Positions 31,805 to 38,392 of a DNA stretch of 39,845 nt are shown piece by piece. Numbering within the stretch: the stretch's first letter is position 1; every line of letters starts with the position of its first letter. Location: positions 1 through 39,845 of the IMG/VR virus record IMGVR_UViG_3300032241_001210. One strand, written 5' to 3'. The notes beneath the pieces were generated by a model that saw only the letters and a program-made list of their open reading frames with translations, searched no databases and was not told the DNA's origin. The DNA is from a virus. A program made the position numbers and the translations under genes.

Positions 31805-34269
31805 TGGCGACTATCCAAATCCCTAACCTCCCCGCCGCTACGGCCCTGAATGGAACGGAATTGCTTGAAGCGGTGCAGGCCGGGTCAAGCGTTCGCGTGA
31901 CATCGGCGCAAATAGCGAACCTTGTCACGCAAACGGTTTTCCCAGGCGGGTTGCCGTCATTCAGTGGTGGTTCAACGGGACTTCTTCCATCTTCATCGAC
32001 GACCGGGCCGGTCACTTTATCGGGGACATTGGGACTTGCTTTTGGTGGGACGGGGAATACGAAACCGTTTTCTCTGATAGGGACCATCGCGGTCCCGTAT
32101 ATCGGGCAAGCCGGAACCGCTTATTCATATGGATCACTCGCGGCGACCGGAACCCATGTCGTCACGAATATCAGTGGCACATTAACGCAATCTCCCGTGG
32201 TAGGAACGGGAAGTGTTGTTTTCGGTGCCGCGAACAACATCGTTTTGAACGGCTCGACCATTGCTCTTGGCGGAACGGCGACCATCGGAACAAGTGGCCT
32301 GTTGGCGATTGGAACGTCATCCATCACGGGTGGCGCATCCGGCGGGATTTTGGTCGATAATGCCGGGACATTGGCGCAAACGGCCGGGACCATCCCCGCC
32401 ATCACCGCGACGAATGCCATTACGGCATCCGCGACGGTTGGCGCGTTCAACTATGGTTCGTTGTCTTTCAGCGACACGAACATCATTGAGGCGTTGCAAA
32501 CGAGCGTCAATAGTTACGCTCAGATGATTATCCAGAACACCAATTCTGGTTCGGCGGCGTCAACTGATTTCATCGTCGCGAACAATTCCGGCGCGGCCGG
32601 GAGTTATTACGGTGATTTTGGCATCAACAGCACGGGTTTTAGCGGGTCTGGCGCGCTCAGTCAGGCGGGGGCCGTTTATCTCTACAGTGCGAATGGCGAT
32701 CTCGCGGTAGGCACGTCCACCAACAACAACGTGCATTTTGTCGTCAACAACGGCTCTCTGGACGCCTTAACGATCCTTTCGGCGGGCACCATCACCGCCG
32801 GTCTGCCGGTCAGTCTGATCCAGAACAACTCGACATGGGCCGGGTCGTCTTTCGCGCAGGCGCCGCTCACGATCTCGCAGACCTGGACGGGGACTTGCAC
32901 CAATCCCGCTGAAACGCCGGTCGGTATCAACCTCAATATCGTCGCGGGGATGAATGCGACGGGCGGCGTGGTCGGTATCGGCGCGGCCATGAATGCGGTG
33001 TCGTCCACACAGGGCGGCGTGACGGGCCTGTATGGCGTGACGACGGTGCAGGGCACGACCAGCAACACCGGCAACGTCGAATATGTCGGCGTCCGCGCAT
33101 GGTCCTATGGCGGGGCCAGCGATGGCGGGACGAGCGGGACGGCCAAAGGGTCTTTGCTGGGATCGACGAATGTCGCGTCCCTGACCAGTTCCAGCGCGAC
33201 CTACTACAACAACGTGACGGCGGGCGAGTTCTCGGTGGCGTGCGTCAGCGGCTCCTCGACGTGGCAGAAATCAGCCATCTACACGATGCTGTATTCCAAT
33301 GACGCGGTGCAGGGGATTTACTCGGATCAGGCGCTCGGAAACTGGTCGCAATATCAGACGACTTCTTCCACGGGCTGGAAGGTTCTGATTAACATTGGCA
33401 ACGGCCAGGGCGGGTTCTTCAATCCGGTTTCCACGACCGGGACCGTGATGAAATTCAGCCCGAACCCTGGTGGTGATAACACCACGGTCGGGTCGGTTTT
33501 TGACTTTTCCAACTACACGACGATCACCAATTACCTTATGATCGCACCGCATTTCTCGATCTCCGGCGCGGGGAACATTCTGGGTGTTGGAGCGACGTTC
33601 GGGCCGAACGCTTCGACGGGCGGGATCGGCAACCAGATCGACATGCGAGGCGCGGCCAGCGGTGGCTATCCGACGTTCACCGCGTCCGGGACGGATGGGA
33701 GTGTAGGTCTGAATTTCGCGACCAAAGGCACGGGCGCGGTCACCTACTACTCCGGGTCGAACGCGACGCTTTCGATCATCAATGATGCGACGCCGGTCAA
33801 TTACATCTCGCTCTACGCGCGATCGACCGGGAATTACCCGCAAATCCTGGCGCAAGGCACGGACGGCACGGTCGGCCTGGTCGTCAAGTTGGGCGCGTCT
33901 TCGACCGGCGATTTCCAATGGTTGAATAATTCCAATTCGCAACAATTCGGCATCCGGACGACGGCTTCGGCTGACGGGTATGCGCTGGCCGTGCCGGGCC
34001 TGTCCGGCAGTCAGCCGGTGCAGTTCATGCCGAGCGGCACCGGCAACAACATCCTGCTTGGCGGAACGTCTGTTGGCAGCGGATCGTTGGGGACGGCGGC
34101 GACTACGGGGTTCGCGATGATCCCCTACATGGCCGGGACGCCAACGGGGACGCCAGTTAATTCTGGCCTGGGCGCATCCATCAGTGTAAACACGACGAGC
34201 AAAACTCTTAATATCTACGTGCCGGGCGTGGGTTTGTATCACATTGCACTAACCGCCGGAGCCGCGTGA
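31804..34269 (+). CDS. Third tail-fibre / appendage protein, 821 aa
   Basis: The N-terminus 'IQIPNLPAATALNGTELLEAVQAGSSVRVTSAQIANL' (residues 4-40) is the virion-attachment domain found on many phage appendages. The rest is Gly/Ser/Thr/Asn-rich beta structure with repeated strands, such as 'GTVGLVVKLGASSTGDFQWLNNSNSQQFGIRT', and a short hydrophobic end 'LNIYVPGVGLYHIALTAG'. Codon use changes midway: GC-richer, with more ACC, GTC and AAC from about 32880 on, which hints at a module from another phage. It is a likely receptor-binding protein or adhesin. Confidence 0.78.
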   Translation: MATIQIPNLPAATALNGTELLEAVQAGSSVRVTSAQIANLVTQTVFPGGLPSFSGGSTGLLPSSSTTGPVTLSGTLGLAFGGTGNTKPFSLIGTIAVPYIGQAGTAYSYGSLAATGTHVVTNISGTLTQSPVVGTGSVVFGAANNIVLNGSTIALGGTATIGTSGLLAIGTSSITGGASGGILVDNAGTLAQTAGTIPAITATNAITASATVGAFNYGSLSFSDTNIIEALQTSVNSYAQMIIQNTNSGSAASTDFIVANNSGAAGSYYGDFGINSTGFSGSGALSQAGAVYLYSANGDLAVGTSTNNNVHFVVNNGSLDALTILSAGTITAGLPVSLIQNNSTWAGSSFAQAPLTISQTWTGTCTNPAETPVGINLNIVAGMNATGGVVGIGAAMNAVSSTQGGVTGLYGVTTVQGTTSNTGNVEYVGVRAWSYGGASDGGTSGTAKGSLLGSTNVASLTSSSATYYNNVTAGEFSVACVSGSSTWQKSAIYTMLYSNDAVQGIYSDQALGNWSQYQTTSSTGWKVLINIGNGQGGFFNPVSTTGTVMKFSPNPGGDNTTVGSVFDFSNYTTITNYLMIAPHFSISGAGNILGVGATFGPNASTGGIGNQIDMRGAASGGYPTFTASGTDGSVGLNFATKGTGAVTYYSGSNATLSIINDATPVNYISLYARSTGNYPQILAQGTDGTVGLVVKLGASSTGDFQWLNNSNSQQFGIRTTASADGYALAVPGLSGSQPVQFMPSGTGNNILLGGTSVGSGSLGTAATTGFAMIPYMAGTPTGTPVNSGLGASISVNTTSKTLNIYVPGVGLYHIALTAGAA

Positions 34270-34304
34270 TATGCCCAATGACGACGAATTGACGGGGATT
34301 TAAC

Positions 34305-34499
34305 ATGGACGACCACCCGTTCCGGGATACAATGATGCACTTTCTGGACGGAATGTCCGTCGCTCTGGCCGTAGGGACATTTATCGGCATGTTACCCGCG
34401 ATCTCCGCTGGGTTATCATGCGTCTGGTTGGCGCTTCGGATATACGAGACGGCAACTGTGCAAAAGTTAATCAAAAGGATACGCCGCCGTGACAGTTGA
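34305..34499 (+). CDS. Holin candidate, 64 aa
   Basis: The protein has two hydrophobic stretches ('MSVALAVGTFIGMLPAISAGLSCVWLALRIYE', residues 17-48), a polar start and a basic tail 'LIKRIRRRDS'. This is the pattern of small phage holins with 'LPxIxAxLSxxWxxxRIYE'. It lies directly before the lysozyme gene and overlaps it by 11 bases. Holins make the inner-membrane holes that release the lysozyme. GGGGA is upstream of ATG 34305. Confidence 0.8.
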   Translation: MDDHPFRDTMMHFLDGMSVALAVGTFIGMLPAISAGLSCVWLALRIYETATVQKLIKRIRRRDS

Positions 34500-34929
34500 A
34501 TCCGACTTCGAAGCCCTTCTGGCCAATCGCGAAGGGAAACGGCTCACCGTTTACCGGGACAGCCTGGGCAAGCCCACCGTGGGTATCGGCCATCTGGTGA
34601 CGGATGACGACGGCCTTGAGGTCGGGGATACCATTACCGACGCGGACGTTGATGCGTTTTTCGCCCGCGACAGCGCGGCGGCCCTGGCGGCGGCCCGATC
34701 CCAGGCGGCGGAAGCGGGGATCACCGATGAGGCGTTCCTGCCCTACCTGGGATCGGTCTGCTTCCAACTTGGGTCGCATTGGACCGCCACCTTCCCGCAC
34801 ACATGGGCCATGATTTGCGCGGGGCAATACGCCGCGGCGGCGGACGCCTTGGACGGCACCAAGTGGCAGGCTCAGACGCCCGTGCGCGTCGCGGACTTCC
34901 AGGGCGCGCTACGGAGGCTGGCGGCGTGA
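34489..34929 (+). CDS. Endolysin, T4-type lysozyme (GH24), 146 aa
   Basis: It cleaves the glycan strands of peptidoglycan. The catalytic triad is visible with exactly T4 spacing: Glu15, Asp24 and Thr30 in 'REGKRLTVYRDSLGKPTVGIGHL'. No signal peptide is present, so export needs the holin. The C-terminal part has 'PHTWAMICAGQYAAAADALDGTKWQAQTP', typical of the family. Translation starts at GTG 34489 with AAAGGA upstream. Confidence 0.93.
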   Translation: MTVESDFEALLANREGKRLTVYRDSLGKPTVGIGHLVTDDDGLEVGDTITDADVDAFFARDSAAALAAARSQAAEAGITDEAFLPYLGSVCFQLGSHWTATFPHTWAMICAGQYAAAADALDGTKWQAQTPVRVADFQGALRRLAA

Positions 34930-35039
34930 TCCTGGCCCTCATGCTCATGTGTTGCCCCGCACACGCCACGCACCTCTGCACGGACGATCGTGGGGCTGTC
35001 ATCGTGTGCTGCGATGAAAAGCCGAGGCCGTGCAAGTGA
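34926..35039 (+). CDS. Cys-rich exported micro-protein, 37 aa
   Basis: GTG 34926 overlaps the lysozyme stop (GTGA), and the stop overlaps the next start in the same way at 35036-35039. The peptide starts with a hydrophobic 'ILALMLMCCPAHA' followed by a short Cys-rich part; six Cys are present in 37 residues. It could be a signal peptide cut after AHA, or a lipoprotein using Cys9. It sits in the lysis cassette where other phages carry Rz1-like proteins. Confidence 0.5.
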   Translation: MILALMLMCCPAHATHLCTDDRGAVIVCCDEKPRPCK

Positions 35040-35284
35040 GCGACTGCCCCAGCTTTATCCGATCCACCCTGACCGCCGCCGACAACCTGTCAGGCGACTT
35101 AACCAAGCTGCTGACCGTGTTCGCCGTGTTCGCGACGAGCCTGATCGAAGGGTTTGACGTGCTGTGGCGGAACGCGCATTTCGACCCGATCCAGTTCGCC
35201 GCCGCTCTGGGCGGGTTGGTGTTCGGTGGCGCGGCCGGTCAGAGGATTAAGGCCGGGACGGAGCCGGGCGACGCGGCTCGGTGA
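35036..35284 (+). CDS. Small membrane protein of the lysis cassette, 82 aa
   Basis: GTG 35036 lies in a GTGA overlap with the micro-protein; a GTG six bases earlier is also possible. Two hydrophobic segments are visible, 'LLTVFAVFATSLIEGFDVLW' (about residues 26-45) and 'FAAALGGLVFGGAAGQ' (about 57-72), followed by a charged tail with 'RIKAGTEPGDAAR'. Similar proteins lie beside lysozyme genes in other podoviruses and are possible second holins or antiholins. It ends three bases before the tRNA 3' end. Confidence 0.65.
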   Translation: MSDCPSFIRSTLTAADNLSGDLTKLLTVFAVFATSLIEGFDVLWRNAHFDPIQFAAALGGLVFGGAAGQRIKAGTEPGDAAR

Positions 35285-35711
35285 TAGCACCGGGGGCGGG
35301 GATTGAACCCGCGACCCACGACTTCAAAGGCCGTTGCTCTACCGCTAAGCTACCCCGGATTGATGCGCGTTCAATCAGCTGCACGCCGCCATCCTTCTGG
35401 CGCATATTCGCGCTGGTTCCGAACCTCATAGACGCCATGACACGCACTAGCGTCTCGTGCGTGTCATGGTCGCGCAGGTGTTTCAGTTCGGTCGGTTCCA
35501 TCACTTCGAGGTAAGCGATGAACGCATTTGCTTCGTCGATGAACCGATCCGCGGCCCGGCTTTCGATAACGTGATGATGGCCGGTTTCGCTATGGGCAAG
35601 AATGTGGACGCCGCGCTCCGCGACGGCGGTTTTCAGTCCGGCCGGAACCGCATCGATGCGACGGATCATCAAATCACCCTGGAAAGACGGGCGAGTGGTA
35701 ACTTTCTTCAT
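35247..35711 (-). CDS. Conserved phage protein with C-terminus running through tRNA-Gln, up to 154 aa
   Basis: Residues 8-50 ('SFQGDLMIRRIDAVPAGLK' and 'GVHILAHSETGHHHVIES') match a small phage and prophage family that usually ends with a 'DTHE' segment and a short basic tail; 'RDHDTHETLVRVM' is here at about 80-92. From residue ~114 the frame enters the tRNA and finds a stop only at 35247, inside the convergent lysis gene. The last ~40 residues are therefore suspect. The natural end may have been replaced when the tRNA arrived, or tRNA processing may cut the message. The start overlaps the upstream gene by ATGA and has AGGAC upstream. Confidence 0.7.
   Translation of the reverse strand: MKKVTTRPSFQGDLMIRRIDAVPAGLKTAVAERGVHILAHSETGHHHVIESRAADRFIDEANAFIAYLEVMEPTELKHLRDHDTHETLVRVMASMRFGTSANMRQKDGGVQLIERASIRGSLAVEQRPLKSWVAGSIPAPGAITEPRRPAPSRP
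35288..35359 (-). tRNA. tRNA-Gln (anticodon TTG)
   Basis: A full cloverleaf folds on the minus strand: acceptor TCCGGGG/CCCCGGT (six pairs and a U-U mismatch at 1-72), D-stem GCTT/GAGC, anticodon stem ACGGC/GTCGT with loop CTTTGAA (anticodon TTG), five-base variable region, and T-stem GCGGG/CCCGC with loop TTCAATC. Length is 72 bases without CCA. G73 and a weak first pair are known identity traits of tRNA-Gln, which supports the call. The gene lies wholly within the 3' part of a protein frame on the same strand. Confidence 0.9.
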
Positions 35712-36829
35712 GTCCTGTGTTCCTTTTGTTTCAACAGGTCGGCGGGGATGTCGTAAGTCCAGGCGTTCGCGGCCAGCGCGGTCGGAATGTCGCTGGGAAC
35801 AGGCAGCGCGAATTGACGGCCTGTTCCACAGCGAGCGCGGAGGAAACGCTCACGCCCGCTGTCCGGTAGATTGACCTCAAGTAGTATACCAATTTCCGGA
35901 TCGGGATCGCGATCAATTTCGACCGCATCCAGTTCGTTCAGTATCCGATCCCATCCCAGCATTTCACACGCGGCCCGGCGCTGCTCAAGGTTTTCGGTCC
36001 GCAGCGCGATTGAGGCGGTAAGCGTCTCGGGATGTTCGATCCAATCTTCCGGGATGGTCGTCCCGTGCCAATAATAAAGAGACCATCCGTCCGGATAAGC
36101 GCACGCGGGTCCGGATGGGTTATGGAGACGGCCCTGGTCATCACGAATAATCGTTGCGTGCCGCTCAGAGACGAAACAAATGTCGCGGAAGGGGATTGTC
36201 CATCCCGCTGAGCGGGCAAGTTCCCACAGACCTTCGAGGCGTTGGGTTTCTTTTTTCAGTCCCACCACATCATGGAAGTAGCGATAAAAAGCAAGCCAAT
36301 TCGCTTCGTGTTGTCCATAGACGCTGTCCAAGACGCTGTCGCGGACGCTGTCCGAGACGCTGGTCGAGACGCTGGCGCGGACGCTGGCCAAGACGCTGGC
36401 GCGGACGCTATCCGAGACGCTGTCCCAGACGCTGGCCGAGACAGCGTCCCGGACGCTGGTCGAGATGCTGTCGCAGACGCTGTTCCAGACGCTGGCCGAG
36501 ACAGCGTCCCGGACGCTGGTCGAGATGCTGTCGCAGACGCTGTTCCAGACGCTGGCCGAGACAGCGTCCCGGACGCTATACCGGACGCTGTCCCCGACGC
36601 TGGCGGGCATTTTGAATAAAACGGCCCGCGTCAGCGCCATGCTCATCGGCGATCCGCACCACACGACACGAGGTGCCGCAAGCCCCGCGATTTCATACAT
36701 TTTCGCGATGGCGCGTTCCGCGCGCGGCCGGTCGGCGGGTTCGGTGCATAGCCTTATCGCGGTCCATTCCGCGACGTAATCGTCGAATTTGGCAATCTGC
36801 TCAGGCGTCAGGTGGTTGATTATCGTCAT
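35708..36829 (-). CDS. DUF6745-like protein with tetrapeptide repeats, 373 aa
   Basis: An N-terminal helical part (residues 1-75) leads into a repeat block (about 76-170) of four-residue units of the form x-S-V-x, such as 'SVRDAVSASVWNSVCDSIST'. The C-terminal part carries the DUF6745-type sequence: 'YGQHEANWLAFYRYF', 'FVSERHATIIRDDQGRLHNPSGPACAYPDGWSLYYWHGTTIPEDWIEHP', and ends 'ALAANAWTYDIPADL'. This domain is of unknown function and occurs in actinobacteria and phages. The repeat block may form a regular solenoid or serve as a variable-length spacer. AAAGGA precedes the start. No membrane segment is predicted. Confidence 0.8.
   Translation of the reverse strand: MTIINHLTPEQIAKFDDYVAEWTAIRLCTEPADRPRAERAIAKMYEIAGLAAPRVVWCGSPMSMALTRAVLFKMPASVGDSVRYSVRDAVSASVWNSVCDSISTSVRDAVSASVWNSVCDSISTSVRDAVSASVWDSVSDSVRASVLASVRASVSTSVSDSVRDSVLDSVYGQHEANWLAFYRYFHDVVGLKKETQRLEGLWELARSAGWTIPFRDICFVSERHATIIRDDQGRLHNPSGPACAYPDGWSLYYWHGTTIPEDWIEHPETLTASIALRTENLEQRRAACEMLGWDRILNELDAVEIDRDPDPEIGILLEVNLPDSGRERFLRARCGTGRQFALPVPSDIPTALAANAWTYDIPADLLKQKEHRT
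36320..36603 (-). repeat. 12-bp unit array with 60-bp higher-order tandem repeat
   Basis: Some 24 units of the type GACGCTGKCCNN follow one another in register, each encoding one x-S-V-x tetrapeptide on the minus strand. Within it, a 60-bp period is nearly perfect over about 2.6 copies (36425-36578). Such DNA readily changes length by slippage in whole 12-bp steps, which keeps the reading frame. Confidence 0.9.
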
Positions 36830-36852
36830 GCGTGCGGGTCCTTTGCTCTGAA

Positions 36853-37347
36853 CTACTTTTCTTTCGTCATCCGCGCCAGAAAATCCCGCGCGACCACGGC
36901 CACGGGCAACGGTCTTGTATCGGTCTCAGGGATAACCGGCAACGCTTTGTCAGCGGTCAAATATTCCAGCATCCCCAAAACAGATTGCTCGGCCAGGATT
37001 TTCCGCAAGTCGCCGGGTTCAATCCCATTTTCGCCTTTAAGCGCGGTGGTGATTGTGCGATTGCCGCGCCGCGCGGTGGATCTGATGCGTGACCGGGCCG
37101 TCTCTCCGACTTTCGCCAGTTCGTTGACATTCAACCGGCGATACCCTTGGCCGCGGATGCAGGCGAATGCCGCGCCGCTTTCACGTTCGGCGACGCGCAT
37201 CGCCCGATATAATATCCATCGGTGCGCCTGGATGTCGCGGCCAATGACATTTGTCATGGCGTTGAAAGTAACCATTTCCCCGCGTGGCGTTGCGCAAAGG
37301 AAGTCAGCCAGTCTCCGGGTTTCGGCGTGCAGATCAAGAGCGATCAT
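36853..37347 (-). CDS. Hypothetical protein with winged-helix-like N-terminus, 164 aa
   Basis: ATG 37347 is chosen because the pentamer-array leader with AGGAC ends just upstream; the frame continues open through the array only by chance. Residues 1-70 ('LHAETRRLADFLCATPRGEMVTFNAMTNVIGRDIQAHRWILYRAMRVAERESGAAFACI') resemble a winged-helix DNA-binding domain. The C-terminal part is helical and ends 'VARDFLARMTKEK'. A transcription factor or DNA-end protein is possible. The family is seen in phage early or accessory operons; its role is not known to me. Confidence 0.7.
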   Translation of the reverse strand: MIALDLHAETRRLADFLCATPRGEMVTFNAMTNVIGRDIQAHRWILYRAMRVAERESGAAFACIRGQGYRRLNVNELAKVGETARSRIRSTARRGNRTITTALKGENGIEPGDLRKILAEQSVLGMLEYLTADKALPVIPETDTRPLPVAVVARDFLARMTKEK

Positions 37348-37350
37348 GTT

Positions 37351-37470
37351 GTGTTGTCCTGTTGTGTGGAGTGAGGTGTAGTGTTGTGGCGTGACGTGAG
37401 GTGGAGTGTTGTGCCGTGGTGTGAGGTGGAGTGTTGTGCCGTGGTGTGATGTGCTGTGACGTGACGTGAC
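37351..37470 (-). repeat. Pentanucleotide array A: 24 tandem GTGNN units
   Basis: The plus strand reads as 24 consecutive pentamers in perfect register, 22 of which start with GTG while the last two bases vary. On the transcribed (minus) strand the array reads NNCAC. A 25-bp block (five units) occurs twice in tandem at 37396-37445. One of the two deviant units is the AGGAC that serves as ribosome site for the gene starting at 37347. The array fills the whole space between the gene at 37476 and that start. Confidence 0.95.
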
Positions 37471-37475
37471 GCTAC

Positions 37476-38072
37476 TCAGGCCGTCAATTTGCGATTGTCG
37501 GCCCAAAGTAGTTTATCCAACCGGAACCGGCCGTTGCTGCCCATGTTTTGAGGGCGATACTGGCCAATGCCGATAAAGAGGCCCGCGAGTTCGATCATCT
37601 CGCGGAAAATCTGCTCAGTGATGATCGGGTCCAGAATGTAAACCTCGAACGTGGTTGACCATCCGGCGGGAATGGTGGGGAAGCGGCGCATGACCCGCTT
37701 GCCAGACCCGCGCACACCGTCCGCGTTTACGGAGACCGTATTACAAATGACGGTGTCAGGATCGGTATCCAGCGACGGGTTGCCGGGGAACATGACCCCG
37801 CTCGTAAATTTGGCGGTCCAGGTTGCCTTGCCCTGGCCAGGGATTTGACGCTTGGAATATTTGGCGGCGTCCGCGATGCACTGATGGACCGCGCGAGCCG
37901 GAATGACGACGGTGCGCTTCCCGTCGTGGGTTTCGGTGGTCATTTTAGACCGCCAAGTGCGAATGTCATAATCGTTCGGCCCTTCTCCTTCGAGACGGGA
38001 TTCGTCATGTTGTCGGCTTTGGCTGTAGGGCGAAGCGCCGACAAGCGTAACGGTGGCGATGGAGGCTTGCAT
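37476..38072 (-). CDS. Conserved phage hypothetical protein, 198 aa
   Basis: ATG 38072 follows the pentamer-array leader with AGGAC at the same distance as in the next gene. The protein opens 'MQASIATVTLVGASPYSQSRQHDE', has 'DYDIRTWRSKM' and 'VVIPARAVHQCIADAAKYSK' in its first half, and ends with a Gly/Arg-rich pattern 'GLFIGIGQYRPQNMGSNGRF'. This order belongs to a phage protein family without assigned function. The glycine-rich end recalls RAMP-type RNA-binding folds, but I would not claim it. It is the first gene of the leftward operon and precedes the second array. Confidence 0.75.
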   Translation of the reverse strand: MQASIATVTLVGASPYSQSRQHDESRLEGEGPNDYDIRTWRSKMTTETHDGKRTVVIPARAVHQCIADAAKYSKRQIPGQGKATWTAKFTSGVMFPGNPSLDTDPDTVICNTVSVNADGVRGSGKRVMRRFPTIPAGWSTTFEVYILDPIITEQIFREMIELAGLFIGIGQYRPQNMGSNGRFRLDKLLWADNRKLTA

Positions 38073-38075
38073 ATT

Positions 38076-38180
38076 GTGTTGTCCTGTTGCGTGGTGTGAA
38101 GTGGAGTGTTGTGCTGTGTAGTGACGTGTTGTGCTGTTGTGTGGAGTGAGGTGTAGTGGCGTGAAGTGTCGTGCCGTGAA
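38076..38180 (-). repeat. Pentanucleotide array B: 21 tandem GTGNN units
   Basis: Twenty-one pentamers in register, 18 beginning with GTG. As in array A, the unit second from the gene is AGGAC on the minus strand and provides the ribosome site, with identical spacing to the ATG (38072). A run of units (GTTGT GTGGA GTGAG GTGTA) is shared with array A. The predicted transcription start lies just outside the far end of the array, so it makes up nearly the entire 5' leader. Confidence 0.95.
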
Positions 38181-38190
38181 GCACAAATCC

Positions 38191-38219
38191 CGATTACGGC
38201 ATACGCGCTTGCATGTCAA
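38191..38219 (-). promoter_or_regulatory. Leftward promoter candidate of the accessory operon
   Basis: On the minus strand TTGACA (38219-38214), 17 bases, then TAATCG (38196-38191). Geometry and TTGACA-N17-TAA match the elements at 5103 and 10823. The start is expected near 38184, four bases before array B. The -35 overlaps that of the divergent promoter at 38209-38237 by one base. Confidence 0.45.
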
Positions 38220-38237
38220 TACGGAAATCGGTATAAA
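38209..38237 (+). promoter_or_regulatory. Rightward promoter candidate, start at the RHH gene
   Basis: TTGCAT (38209-38214), 17 bases, then TATAAA (38232-38237). The predicted start (about 38244) coincides with the ATG at 38243, so the RHH gene may be translated from a leaderless message or from the inner ATG at 38273. No ribosome site is seen before either. Confidence 0.5.
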
Positions 38238-38242
38238 ACGAC

Positions 38243-38392
38243 ATGGCCCGCCCATTACAACATTCTGAACCGATGATGACCCGGTATCCGCCCGGCACCA
38301 TGGCCGCGATTGACGCCGCGCGAGGCGACGAGAGCCGCCAGGATTTCGTGCGCCGGGTCGTGGCCGAAGCGACGAAAGACCCGGAAAAATGA
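38243..38392 (+). CDS. Ribbon-helix-helix (Arc/CopG-like) repressor candidate, 49 aa
   Basis: From residue 12 the peptide fits the ribbon-helix-helix fold: strand 'MTRYPPG', helix 'TMAAIDAARGDE', turn, helix 'SRQDFVRRVVAEATK'. Dimers of such proteins bind operators through the paired strand. It lies between a divergent promoter pair and so is well placed to control both its own gene and the leftward operon. Translation may start at 38243 or at the in-frame ATGATG at 38273. The stop overlaps the spanin start by ATGA. Confidence 0.65.
   Translation: MARPLQHSEPMMTRYPPGTMAAIDAARGDESRQDFVRRVVAEATKDPEK

Noticed and set aside
34272-34304. Ten-codon frame between the third fibre and the holin
   Set aside because: It starts with ATG but is too short and has no ribosome site or conservation that I can judge.
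36242-36619. Long plus-strand frames of Asp-Ala-Gly/Val repeats opposite the DUF6745-like gene
   Set aside because: They are the mirror of the 12-bp repeat array, lack a ribosome site and have no plausible fold; the minus-strand gene has the conserved domain.
37351-38180. CRISPR array or replication-origin iterons
   Set aside because: Units are five bases long without spacers of equal length, and the two arrays sit exactly in gene leaders; neither CRISPR nor iteron geometry fits.
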